DNA from: Lactuca virosa
Taxonomy: Eukaryota; Streptophyta; Magnoliopsida; Asterales; Asteraceae
Direction: 5' to 3'
Length of the DNA stretch: 64,000 bases
Assembly: GCA_928212115.1 (NCBI GenBank)
Contig: CAKMRJ010005523.1
Location: forward strand, 98,750,081-98,814,080
The position numbers and the translations under genes were made by a program. This document shows, in pieces, positions 12,501-23,200 of this stretch; within the stretch, counting starts at the first letter, position 1; every line of letters starts with the position of its first letter. The notes beneath the pieces are model-generated. The model did not search any database, was not told the origin of the DNA, and saw only the letters and a list, made by a program, of their open reading frames with translations.

Positions 12501-12839
12501 CTCCCCCACTAGGGTCTCGTATGGTCACCACCTGCCGCTCACAGTCGATCACTGCTCCGAACCAACTCAGCCAGTCCATGCCCACAATGACACAGACATC
12601 ACCCATCGCGATCGGCACCAGATCTACCGGGAACTCAACACCAAAAATATCAAGCACACACCCCCGGATCACATCAGTAGCAAACACCACATGCTCATCT
12701 GCTATAGAAACTCTCAGAGGTCAACTCAACGCCTCACGTCGAATACTGATATGACGACTAAACGCTAGTGACACGAAGGATTGACTCGCGCCCGATTCAA
12801 ATAACACCAAGGCAAGTACAGAACTCAGGAGAAAAGTAC
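9509..12839 (-). pseudogene. G1 pol: protease, RT, RNase H, integrase, broken
   Basis: Pol makes and integrates the cDNA. Order on the minus strand: protease (12839-12400), RT (about 12200-11470), RNase H (about 11470-10990, with TDHKSLKYL and NVVADALS), integrase with an H-H-C-C finger (about 10790-10640) and its D, D, E residues (MDFITKLP, SDRHVRF, GQSERTIHTLE), then a chromodomain-like tail ending FEGEV and a stop at 9509. Lesions: the protease motif reads ESG instead of DSG; TGA at about 12723; scrambled frames in the RT fingers near 12000-12060; the RT catalytic box reads FIND instead of FIDD near 11800; TAG near 11273; TGA near 10182; and frameshifts near 10080. With two catalytic residues changed it should be inactive even if the frame were intact. 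Confidence 0.93.
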
Positions 12840-12901
12840 CTATACACAACACAATATAAGCACAACATAACTCAGAATGGCATAAGTAAATCAACACATA
12901 C
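12840..12901 (-). other. G1 intron at the gag-protease junction
   Basis: 62 nt on the minus strand, GTATGTG to GTGTATAG. It splits the glycine codon of a conserved VVAG/TFL motif. Removing it joins gag to protease in frame. Without splicing, gag ends at a TGA 11 nt into the intron. F has a homologous intron at the same codon and phase; D is uninterrupted there. The intron is U-rich, as plant introns are, and near the minimum functional length. Confidence 0.75.
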
Positions 12902-14068
12902 CGGCCACGACATCTGGTGCTGCACGGACCTCCTCCGCTGTGAGCTGGAAGGCTCTCCCACGAACCTTCGGTGCCTCGACCTTCGCTGTCTGACTCTCAG
13001 TAACTCGTACAATAGCAGGTGCAGATCCCTGAAGAAGCTGGGGGCACTCGGCCTTCCGATGGCCGGTCTGGTTGCAGTGAAAGCAGAATGCAAACCCCTT
13101 GGGGAAATCCCTCGCCAGATGCCCCTCTTTGCCACATGTGTAGCAAATTCCCGCTCGACATGATCCCTCGTGACTCTTGCTGCACTTCCCATAAGTCATG
13201 CCCTTCTGGCCTCCTGATCTCGAATCAGCGGGCTTAGCCCGCTTGGCTGCCGCCTGTGACTGTGCCGGCCGCCGGTCTCTCCCCTGAGACTCCGCCTCCA
13301 CCCTGACCTGAGTCTCCAGCTCGATCTCCCTCCTCCGGGCATTTTCCTGAAGCTCGGAAAATGTCCGGTAAGACGAGTTTGCCATGAACTCTCGAATATC
13401 CCTCCTCGGAATGCTCAAATACCGGCTCATGCGTGCCTGCTCAGAAGACACGTGCTCAGGGCATAACATCGCCTTCTCGTGAACCATCCTCGTAATCTCC
13501 GTCACTGACTCTGTCTTCTGCTTGAGAGACAGAAACTCCTGGGCCAATCGTTCCCTCTCCACCGGGGGAACATACTCATCTCGGAACATAAACGTGAACC
13601 TCTCCCATGTCACTGCAGTATGCTCTGCAGGAGAAAAACTGGTTGTCACAAACTTCCACCAGTCCTTCGCTCCCAAGCGAAGCTGGTTCAGTGCGAACCG
13701 TACCCTCAAATGCTCTGGGCATGAACAAGTGTAGAAACACCCCTCGATATCAGAGATCCATCTCATCACAAAAATTAGATCCTGAGTCCCATAAACTCTG
13801 GTGGATTCATGTTGCTGAACTCCCGATACAGCAACGAGTCACCTCCCTGTGGCCTGACAGCAGCAACAACTGCGGTGGCTGCAACAACAGCCGCCTCAGT
13901 AACAACAACATATCGCTCATCAAATGTCTCAATCAAAGTGGTCTTAATAGACCCAAGCATCTCCGGAATAGCCTCTCGTATGGCTGCGGCCACCTCGTCG
14001 TGAATCATCCTACGAATCTCATCATCGCTAACCCCACTGCTCTCTGGGTTGTGGCGTGTCCCCACCAT
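12902..14068 (-). pseudogene. G1 gag
   Basis: Capsid/nucleocapsid precursor starting at ATG 14068 (MVGTRHNPESS), about 390 codons. Features: an N-terminal helical region with SIKTTLIETFDERY, capsid core with MRWISDIEGCFYTCSCP and AKDWWKFV, VPPVERERLAQEFL, basic linker, then two CCHC-type knuckles (ICYTCGKEGHLARDF with its last Cys lost, and FCFHCNQTGHRKAEC intact), ending FQLTAEEVRAAPDVVAG at the intron donor. A one-base deletion near 13785 breaks the frame between the MNPPEFMG and MRWISD segments. Otherwise it is open. Confidence 0.93.
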
Positions 14069-14734
14069 GATGTCTTTGAAACACAACACAAATATCATCA
14101 GAGACAATCTAGAGTATACTCAAACTCGACTAGTCATCCCTACTTTCTTCCTGACATCATAAAGATTTTTACTTGGGCTGGCTACAGATCCGGTGTTTTC
14201 AGTAGTACGAGCCGAATACTACCTTCCACACCAACCTGTAGTCACCCCAAGTCTTCCTCATAGGATCCCAATTCACAAGCACTGTATCTCTCGCAATAAC
14301 AGACTACTCTCTCGGTAGACCCCTCATAAGCTCATCTAGGTATCTCTCCTAGATTATCTCTCGACTCAGAACTCCCTCTCTAGGTGATTCCTGCTAGATA
14401 CTCTTACCCAACACATACTCAAAAAATACATCACAGATAGTAGCAACTCCTAGGCTAAGGCATCACAAATCAGGCAACTCTAGTCCTAAAATATGAAATA
14501 CCTAGCCTACCCTCTAGCATGCATAATATCTCATAAATATCTCATAACACAAAAAGTAAGGGTATTGTGGGAAATCACCGTTCGGGCTCTGGCTGATTGT
14601 ACACACTGCTCCAACTCGTTTTCTCTTAAACTCTTTCTCATTTTTAGAAAAATTATCTCTTTTGAAATTTTTTCTCAAATCCTCAGTTTGAGTCCAAACA
14701 CACCCGAAGGTGCATCCGAATCCCTCAAACCAAG
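14069..14734 (-). other. G1 5' leader
   Basis: Untranslated region between PBS and gag. It contains the stem-loop at 14202-14222. The segment accttccacacc next to it is conserved in G2, G3 and F. No ORF of interest. Confidence 0.8.
14202..14222 (-). promoter_or_regulatory. G1 leader stem-loop
   Basis: Minus-strand GTAGTAT, loop TCGGCTC, GTACTAC: the same 7-bp stem as in G2, G3 and F, but with a 7-nt loop that is no longer perfectly palindromic. It lies 134 nt upstream of the gag ATG. Confidence 0.5.
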
Positions 14735-14746
14735 GCTCTGATACCA
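14735..14746 (-). other. G1 primer binding site, tRNA-iMet
   Basis: Minus-strand TGGTATCAGAGC, the complement of the 3' end of initiator methionine tRNA. It is three bases inside the 5' LTR and fixes the orientation. Confidence 0.9.
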
Positions 14747-14749
14747 ACT

Positions 14750-16464
14750 TGTAACACCGTAAATTTTCAAACCAAAATTTTCATTTTAAAACACAATAAA
14801 ACACATGTCACATTTCAAAAATCACAAGTATCAAATTAACAACACATTTCAAAAAGTGTTTATCACAAATCCAGGATCCTCCAAAAACATATCTCCAACT
14901 CAGATGTGTGTAGAATCAAGCCGGTGCCTTCCCGCAATCGTGAGAAGTACCAGAAACACATAACACATGACACGGTAAGCACGAAGCTTAGTGAGTTCCC
15001 CAAAATACCACACACAACTCATTAGCCACTCGAGGCTATACTCGGTAAGACCCTTTGGTCAATGTGTCTCAGTAGGACCCTCTGATCCCACAACTCGGGT
15101 GGACCCTCCGGTCCTAACTCAAATGGACCCTCCGGTCCTAACTCGGTAAGCTCAGAATAATACACAACATAAATCATATATACATAATGCAGGATATCAC
15201 AATACTCAATATAAACACATAAGACCCTCCGTTCATACAACTCAGATTACCACTCTAGGTAAGTATAGTGAGAAGACTCACCTCGTAAGCTAGCAAGTAA
15301 CAATCTCGTACACAGAAATCTCGAACTAGCCTCCACCTAACACATAGGATAATTATCTCTAGTTAATACTCTATTCATACTCAAAATATACCAAAGGTCG
15401 CTCTCTCTCTCTCTCTCTCTCTAACTCTTGGAATGGGTAAAAGACCATTTTACCCCTCCATGGTCTCCATTACTCATGTTGACCAAACCCTAAAGTCAAC
15501 AGAAGTCAAACTCGATTCAACATTCCAGGTTTGACCCGACTCGCCGAGTGCATCCATGTGACTCGTCGAGTCCACTCATTTCCTCAGAAGTCTCGTGAAG
15601 GTCCAGATCAGCTCGTCGAGTTGACCCCCAACTCGCCGAGCTATCTTATGATCAAGCTCATCGGGACAAACCCTAACCGACTCGTCGAGTCGGCTCATCG
15701 ACTCGGTGAGTCCATTCAAATTGATTTCGAGGCAGAAAACCTTTCCAAATTTTAGATCTAACTTCCCAAGGCTCTATTATCATGTAAAGCCACAAGCTTT
15801 GCGTCCATGCATGGCACTTAGGGCTTGAAATGCCAAGAACATGCTCTATTAAGGGTTTTCCACTCAAAATCTCTATTATGGCTGAATAAAGCAGGGACCT
15901 TTGGACTCTTGGGACCTCACAAGGTCCAGATCTGAAGTCCAAATCTCTAAATGAACCCAATTCACTCAAAGTCCCAATATTAGATGGAAAAGCCCTAAAC
16001 TCCATAAACATGAGATCTACCCAACAAAATGAGAAAGGTGTGGACTTTTTACCTTTCACAGAAGCTCTTGGACCAAATAGCAACATATCTAATAGTCTCT
16101 TCTCGTTTCTTGGCTTGAATCCTTCCATTCTCTTCAATAGATGCACCAAAAACACTCAATGTTAGCTAAAACACTCCCTCTTAGCTCAATGGCCGATTAG
16201 GGTTTCTATCAGTGAAGATGAGCAGCTGGTGAGCCGCAAATGAGGCTATAAGTTTCCTTAAATAGGCCCCAAACCCGGGGATTTAGGGTTTCACCTCACA
16301 GCGTCTACTCGGCGAGTCGACTCTCTGACTTGTCGAGTAGGTTACTAATCCTACGTGGCCAAAAACGACTCTACTCGATGAGTTGAAGCACCAACACGTC
16401 GAGTTGATCAATAGACCTCAAAAATAAATAAATAAATAATATACCTGGGAGTCCGGATGTTACA
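14750..16464 (-). repeat. G1 5' LTR
   Basis: 1,715 bp, TG to CA, with TTAAATA at 16258-16264 as the probable promoter TATA box. It shares all landmarks with the 3' LTR. The leader-intron donor GAG/GTGAGT is at 15281. Apparent open frames inside it (such as 15673-16155) are chance frames in LTR DNA. Confidence 0.95.
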
Positions 16465-16947
16465 TGAAACTTCCACCAACTCTGCAGCCGCTCGTGCATG
16501 CTAATCATATATAACACTGGATTCCATCGACATTCGAATACTTGATTCTTCCTTAAGCCCACAACCATATTAGGAATAGGAAATAAGACTAAACCAAAAA
16601 TTCTTAGGCTATAAAATCTTAGTTATGTACAACTAAGATGCACACACTAAGCAACTACAATAATGATGTCAATTCCATCTATCATACAAGAGGTTCTCCT
16701 AGGCTATCAAGCATCACACATTAAACAATTCTATCATGCAATTCCTGAGGATCCTTAGCCTACAACTAGCATGTAGTTCTATCATAATCATTATAAGCAA
16801 ATAATAGTGTGAGTATCTTAGGGTATACTTTCTTGCTCCGACTGATTATACACATCTCATCCTTCCTTGGTTTCCTTTGAAAACTTTATAGATCCTTAGT
16901 CTGAGTATGGATTCACATGAATGCTTATCTAATTCGCTTAAACTAGA
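16465..16947 (-). other. G2 5' leader, right part
   Basis: Continuation of the G2 untranslated leader interrupted by G1. Its start matches the aagtttcatgga region of the G3 and F leaders, confirming the register across the insertion. Confidence 0.75.
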
Positions 16948-16959
16948 GCTCTAATACCA
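16948..16959 (-). other. G2 primer binding site
   Basis: Minus-strand TGGTATTAGAGC, one change from the initiator-Met tRNA complement, three bases from the LTR start at 16963. Confidence 0.8.
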
Positions 16960-16962
16960 ACT

Positions 16963-17213
16963 TGTAACATCCCAAAACTCACAATAAAACTTTTCATATT
17001 CGATTATGGTAAAATCATTGTTTCCAAACAAAACTCAAGTAAAAAACCTAGTATCAAATATAAATATCTCAGAATCAAAGTGTCACAAAATTTCCAAAAC
17101 ATGTCACCGAAGGATGTGTACGATCACGTCTTTACCTTGCCCTGATCATCAAAAGTACCTGAAACATAACACTTAAACCATAAGCCAAAGCTTAGCGAGT
17201 TTCCCACAATACC
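16963..17213 (-). repeat. G2 5' LTR, proximal fragment
   Basis: Starts TGTAACATCCC in plus reading and is cut at 17213 by G3. It contains the leader-intron acceptor: minus-strand ATGTTTCAG before GTAC at 17159. Confidence 0.85.
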
Positions 17214-19119
17214 TGTAACGCCCCGATTCTCGAGTATCAATTTATGGTTATAAACTCTCATGATTTCAAGGTCTACTCGATGAGTTGGTTGCCTGACTCG
17301 TCGAGTAGCAGTGGGTTAGTCCACGAAGTTTTAATGATCTACTCGCCGAGTCCAAGAAGGGACTCGACGAGTAGGAGCTAGCAGATGAAACCCTAAATTT
17401 CAGGGCATTGCACCCTATTTAAAGGATCATTGGCCTCCCCCAGCCTCCCCTTTACTGCGTCTTGTCCTTCTCAAACCCTAAATCGAGTGTGTGTGTTCTT
17501 TTGGTGTGTTCAAGCTTGGAGGAGGGATTTTGGTGGAGGAAACACTTGGGGGAAATAAGCAAGTAGAAGCAAGAACTCGTGAGATTCAAGATCTACATCA
17601 GTAAACAGTCTCTTGAAGGTATTAGACTGTTTTCCTTGGCTCATTTTCATCTAAAATCTCTTTTGGATGGGTCTTAAGAAAGGCTTCTTGTGTTTGAGCT
17701 AACATCTGAAGTTGTAACTTCAGATCTGGACCCCCTTTGGCCTCTAGATCCATAAAGCTATCAGCCTTGCCTAGTATGAGACTTCCCTCAAGTGTGTGAC
17801 TTCATTGCAAGCTTAGTTTTGTCATTTTAGGGCCTTAAAGCCTTGCATGCACGTAAAGTTTGCAACTTTACGTGATAAGCATGCCTAAGGATGTTGCATC
17901 TGCAATGTGGAGCCCCTGCATGGCTTAAAAAGTGTCAGTATGGTTAAAGGACTGAAGGGACTCGGCGAGTCGCATGGATGACTCGGTGAGTCATATGAAG
18001 ATGGACATGAACTCGACGAGTTGGATGAACAACTCGGCGAGTCCGATGAAGATTGCCGTAGACTCGGCGAGCCAGCAGAGTGGCTCGACGAGTCGGTTAG
18101 GGTTTTTCCCAATTGATTGATGCATGTGAACTTGTCGAGTTGCAAGTGGGAAAACTTGACAAGTGGCCTTAGAGCTTCGACAGCGAACCTTAGGAACTCG
18201 ACGAGTCACTCTGGTGACTCGGCGAGCGGGCGAGTATTACAAGGAACTCGGCGAGTAGCTGAGGGTACTCGACGAGTTAAGGTCAACATGGACTGTTGAC
18301 CTTGACTATTGACTTTGACCAAGGGTTGACTATTTGACTTATGGGGCACTTTGGAAAGTTGGGAATTTACGAGCATGGTTCTATTGTGATAATAGGTGGT
18401 GGAGTTGGTGGCAGTGATCCGAGAGCTTGAGCTTATATTGCGAGTCGACAGTTGCAAGGTGAGTTACCTCACTATACTAAGGGGTCTAAGGCACCAAGGC
18501 CGGCCCATTGGATATGTGATCCTAGTAGTGTTAGTATGTTGAGTATGAGTTAGTGTTGCATGCTAGTGGTTATGCCAGTAGGTAGATCTGTAGGACTACC
18601 TGTGTTGTTATATAATTATCTGCATGCTCAATGGTTATGTTATGTGTTGATATGTTATGTGGGAGGGGTTGAGGTGATACTGCTCCGTGCGGTAACCAAC
18701 AAACCCGGGAGCATTCCAGTTACGAGCTGAGGGAGACTCGTACTGTGGGATCGATGGCAAGCCAGATGTGAGCTGTGGGCCCGTAAGGCAATCCAGACTC
18801 ACATTGTGGAACCAGGGGGTAATCGAGTCTGTAAAGCTGTGGACCCAGTACATGTTGTTGTTTATATATGTGTTATGTGCAGTGTATCGGTATTTTGGGG
18901 GAACTCACTAAGCTTTCGGGCTTACAGTTTTAGTTTATTGTTTCAGGTACATCAGGGGATCGCGGCAAGGCGAAGGCATGATCGTACAGCTCCTCCTGTT
19001 TTGTTTATGGTTCTGGGAAAACTCTAATATGATATATTTTGAAAACACATTTGTAATGATTTGATAATTTTGAAATGATTTTAAAAGTTTAAATTTGGCT
19101 TGAATTTTTGGGTGTTACA
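17214..19119 (+). repeat. G3 5' LTR
   Basis: TGTAACGCCC to GGTGTTACA. TATTTAAA at 17416-17423 is the likely promoter. Four ACTCGnCGAGT palindromes lie upstream of it (17273-17374), and about twelve exact or degenerate ones lie downstream (17959-18279). The leader intron spans 18459-18946. Confidence 0.95.
18459..18946 (+). other. Candidate leader intron in the G3 5' LTR
   Basis: Donor TTGCAAG before GTGAGT, acceptor TTTATTGTTTCAG before GTAC, 488 nt. The 3' LTR copy (25196-25683) is also 488 nt with GAG/GTGAGT. A U-rich tract and a possible branch region (cactaagc) precede the acceptor. Splicing would remove many upstream ATGs from the leader. Parts of the interior (ctaaggcaccaaggccgg; gggggaactcac) are conserved too, so splice sites are not the only constraint. 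Confidence 0.6.
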
Positions 19120-19122
19120 AGT

Positions 19123-19134
19123 TGGTATCAGAGC
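19123..19134 (+). other. G3 primer binding site, tRNA-iMet
   Basis: TGGTATCAGAGC three bases after the 5' LTR end. Confidence 0.92.
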
Positions 19135-19920
19135 CTTGGTTTGAGTGAATTGGAGGAACACTCGTGTGAATCCAGTCTCAAATCAAGGAAAGATTTTCAA
19201 AATGATTTTTAAATGGTTTTCAAAATAAGTAAAAGAGGATGCGAAGTGTACGATCAGCCGGAGCCAGTAAGTACTAGGCTAGGGATCTTCAGGAATTGCA
19301 TGATATGATTTTTAAATGATATTGTGATATGTTAGAACAACATGCTAGTACTAGGCTAGGGATCTTCAGGAATTGCATGATAGAGTTACCTGATTACATG
19401 ATGCCTGCTAGCCTAGGGTTTCCTTTATATGAGATTGACATCATTACTGTAGTTGTTTAGTGTATGCATCACGGTTATACATAATTAAGATCTTATAGCC
19501 TGAGAACGCTTGATTTGGCCTTATGTTCTGTTCTTTTCTGATTGGGGCTTAGGGTAGGATTGGATATTTGAAAGTCTATAGGGTCCAACATTATGTATTG
19601 GTATCATACACTAGTGCTACAGGGTTGATGGAAGTTTCATGGATGGGTGGGTTGTGTGGGACCGGTAGGCCAGTTATGAGATGTTTAGCATTCCTCTAGG
19701 AGTGAGGATTGAGAACTCGCTATGTTTATGTATATTGTTAGGGTGTTGTGGTGATACTTGAGACAAATATGGGTAGGTGTGGAAGGTAGTATGGGCTCGT
19801 ACTACTGAAAGCACAAGACCCATACGCGTAGCAAGGAAGTCACAACCCCCGGCATTTAGTTGGGAGTTGGTTCCCTGTTATTATATTAATTATCCGAGGT
19901 CTCTCTGGTGTATTATCAGA
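19135..19920 (+). other. G3 5' leader
   Basis: Untranslated leader with a roughly 50-bp local repeat (ctagtactaggctagggatcttc at 19270 and 19345). The stem-loop lies at 19786-19805. Similar in order to the F leader. Confidence 0.8.
19786..19805 (+). promoter_or_regulatory. G3 leader stem-loop
   Basis: GTAGTAT, loop GGGCTC, GTACTAC. The loop can pair with itself using G-U wobbles and is intermediate between GGGCCC (G2) and GAGCTC (F). It lies 116 nt before the gag ATG. Confidence 0.6.
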
Positions 19921-20270
19921 ATGGTGGTTACGAGACGTCTTGCGACCGGATCTGGGTCAGGATCGGGAGCGGGCAGCCAGGATAGGCCAGCGTTGACAGA
20001 GGATTGTGTCAGGAAGATCACCCGGGAGGAGGTGATCGAGATTGTTCGGGGACTGTTGACGGAGATGTTTGGGTCTATCAAGACCTCCATGGATGAGTAT
20101 TTCAACGAGCACTATGCAACCATTGCTGAGACGGCTGCCGCAACAGCTTTAGCAGCTGTAACGATGGCAGGGGGAGGAGCTGGTCGAGCTTTCTTGTACC
20201 GGGACTTGTTACTGTGACATATTCTAATGAGAAGAGGGCTGCAGTTACTTGGGATCAAGGAGATAATCTG
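19921..20270 (+). pseudogene. G3 gag, N-terminal remnant
   Basis: Starts MVVTRRLATGSGSGSG and runs through FGSIKTSMDEYFNEHYA to FLYRDL, then a deletion joins it to a scrap reading EKRAAVTW from further along gag. The frame stops at 20217. Capsid core and zinc knuckles are missing. Confidence 0.85.
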
Positions 20271-23200
20271 TACTCGTTCCATTCCACGAGTTGAGTGGGG
20301 GAGGTTGGTATAGGAGTTCTGGATTTAAGGCTTCGGAGTTTTGCTCGAGGCCGGATGTGAGTCACGAGGACTCAGGAAGGGAGTAATGATTATGATCAGC
20401 TTGAGTTTTGCAGCTGGAAATAGAATGGTTGATTGATAGATTGGAATGTTGTTTTCTATGGCAAGGGTGGTACCCTTTCAGTCTTTCGAGTTCGAAGGAG
20501 TGAGCAGGCTTGTGAACCCTGGACTAGGTTATATTCCAGCTTGGGGTCGGTTGGTTGCAGGAATAGGCAACATTATTCAGCACCAGTGAGTGCAAGTGGG
20601 TCGACGTGGCATAAGTACTTGCGAGGTCCGGTTTGCCTTGGATCTCTTGTATCGGGCAGAAAGGATTGATTGTGCGATCTATTGCACTTTTGGGATTGGA
20701 GACTATGTATTAGGAGTGTTCGTAGCCCGGTTAGGGCAGAGGTTGTTTCAGCTACTGCAGTTTAGCTGTGGGCGATTGAGCTGGTGAGTGGGTCAGGGTG
20801 CGAGACCCTGAATGATATGATTTCTAGAGCCAAGAGCGGGAGATTTGTTAGAGCACTATGGGAAGAAGAGTATTATGTGGGAGGTCGGCGGACAGGGTCC
20901 CACAGGGTGGTTATTTAGTGTTGTCAGGGTACAGTGGTTTAATAACCGTTATTGATTGGCGGACGAAAGCGCCAAGGGAAGTAGCTTGTTGCTGAGGTAT
21001 TAGTTGGAGTATCTGTCTTTCGGTCTTTAATATTTGAGTGTGGGATTATTCAATCATTAGGAACTGTCAGCTTTACCGGGATTCAGGAAGTTTTCATCTA
21101 GAAATGTGTGATCATTTGGGAATTGGGTAGTAATGGGACACTAATTGGTAAGAGTTTGTTGTTGTCAGATCGATCGTTGGGAAGTGAGAAGGATGGGGAT
21201 CCTCCAATCTTCAGGTATCATGACGGCTTAGTCGAATCTAAGTGGGGGAGAGTTACCCCAGGATGCAGAGCGGGAGAGGTTTTGAAATAGGGATAAGTTT
21301 CACAACCCGACATGGAGAATGGAGGCCCTAGTGGCTGGTTGGTTTGAGGGTTGTGTTGATTGGGGGTTAGGCAAAACTTCCCAACATAAGAAACACGTCA
21401 TTTTGGTGCTTGATAGCAGAAGTTGGGGAAACAGGTTGGAGTTCTAGTAAGAAATTGAGTTTAGTTCGAGTATTCGGTCGAGGGTGTGCTCGACTCTGAA
21501 GGTTTTTTTTTGATTTAGAGATTGAGGGTTCGGTTAGATGCCAAGGTCACACGGTACTTCAGCACACGTATGCGGAATTTCAGCATATATGGAAGATACG
21601 CGGGTCAGGGATCAGACCACGGTTTTCCAAAAGGGTGGACGATGGTCATGAGGTCTAGGGTTAGGCCGAGTTTATAATCCACAGGATGGATCAGGAGTTT
21701 GAAGCCCCAAGTGGGTGAGAACAGGCTGTATAGGAGAGAGGGAGCACCAGGAGGGGTGGCCCCGGGTGATGCTCAACAGTTTAGAGCGGTACGGATAGAC
21801 TGAAGGTCGGTGGGGCGTACCAGTCAGGCCGAAGGCTCACAGAACGGTCCAGACAGGATGAAGGCCCAGAAAGGCGGTCCAGACATGCTGAAGGTTCTAA
21901 GAGTGGTCCAGATAGGCTGAAGGCCTGGCGTGGCGGTCCAGTCATGTTGCAGACTTTGTATGTGGCTGTAGATCTATGTGCGGGTATTGAATAGGTTGCT
22001 ATACTATAGCAATCAGTAGGGATGTTCCAAGTTTTGGAGCATGTTGCTGGAGTGGACCGAAGACTCCAGTGTATTTCTGGTCTGATCGGAAGTTGTTATT
22101 AGAAATCGGATGTAATACAGAGGATCTTGGTAATGTCATCAGTTCGGAGTGCCTCAAAGGATTAATCTTCTTGGATCGGGTAATACTCCAGTTGGGAACT
22201 GGGAGGTAGATCCGATTGGGTATTCGTCATCCTTAGGAAGGCTTGGGATTAGAATATCCTGTCATTCAGGTTCTGCGAACCGGGTTAGGTCCTTCTCATG
22301 ATCGTCTATGACATTTGGATAGGGTTGAGGCGGTCCTGCTTTATGCGGTAGGCCAAGATACCCGGTGCGGGCCGACTGAAAATCGTAGGCACGGAGGCTC
22401 AAGGGGAGAGGTGGGCTTAAGGCGGTAGGCCAACAAACCCTGAGAAATTCAACTCGATAGTTGAATTGATTAGACATGTTGGTATTTCAACCCGAAGGGG
22501 GTGATATGGGTTAGATATGAGTACCGTACTAGTTGGCCGGTAGTGGTAGGTATGTTGATGATGGTTTGAGTTATTGTGATGTGTCCTGGGTTGGTTTCAT
22601 CTATGAAAGAGCCATAGCGTGTCTGAAGTAAGGAGAAGATGGGTCACTAAAGACCAGGTAGGATGTGAGGCTGACGTGGGTCATGTAATGTTCATTATGT
22701 TGGCAGAAGTTGATGGCAGGGCGTGGAAGCAAGTCTAGCCAGTCGGTTTCTTGTCGGGAGACGCGTATGACTGCTGTTTGTGTATGTCTTTTGGTTTAGT
22801 AATCGGTGAGGTGTCCGATGTTTCAGGTAGTGGGCAGACAAGTTGGGACCAAGGAGGTTTCGACTTCGCCTGAGAAACATCATATGGTAGCAGGAAGAGT
22901 TGAAGTGGGCTTATGACTTGGGATTCATGTGTAGTAGTAGTTTTTGTATCGTTATGTTGATCGTTGATGAGAGGAGCGTCGATTAGGCCCTTCGAGCGGT
23001 GGAGGAAAGTGGATATCTGCAGGGCCGGAGTGTTGGGCAACTGAGTGACGGCAGTAGTGTCGATCGGTCATCGGGAGCATTCCAGTCATGAGCCGAGGGC
23101 CGGAGAGGGCATACCAGACTCATGCTGTGGGCTCGGAGGCAATCTAGACCTATTCCGAGGACCACATAAGGGTATTCCAGTCATAGGCTGTGGGCATAGA

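Larger units (their letters stand above)
7763..16464 (-). mobile_element. G1: complete Ty3/gypsy chromovirus-like element
   Basis: An 8.7-kb element with both LTRs, PBS, gag, gag-protease intron, pol and polypurine tract, in minus orientation. The 5-bp target duplication tgaaa is intact at 7758-7762 and 16465-16469, so insertion was a standard integrase event into the G2 leader. Domain order protease, RT, RNase H, integrase places it in Ty3/gypsy. The integrase C-terminus resembles Tekay/Del chromoviruses, which is a lineage call from memory. The two LTRs differ at scattered sites and by about 14 bp in length, and coding lesions are numerous, so it is no longer autonomous. Confidence 0.95.

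Noticed and set aside
13607..14263. 218-residue plus-strand frame
   Set aside because: It is antisense to G1 gag, whose codons and motifs explain the sequence.
14735..14746. tRNA gene fragment
   Set aside because: The Met-tRNA match is only the 12-nt primer binding site. The same short match occurs at every 5' LTR here.
15673..16155. 160-residue frame inside the G1 5' LTR
   Set aside because: It runs through U3 and promoter DNA, is broken in the sister LTR, and shows no domain.
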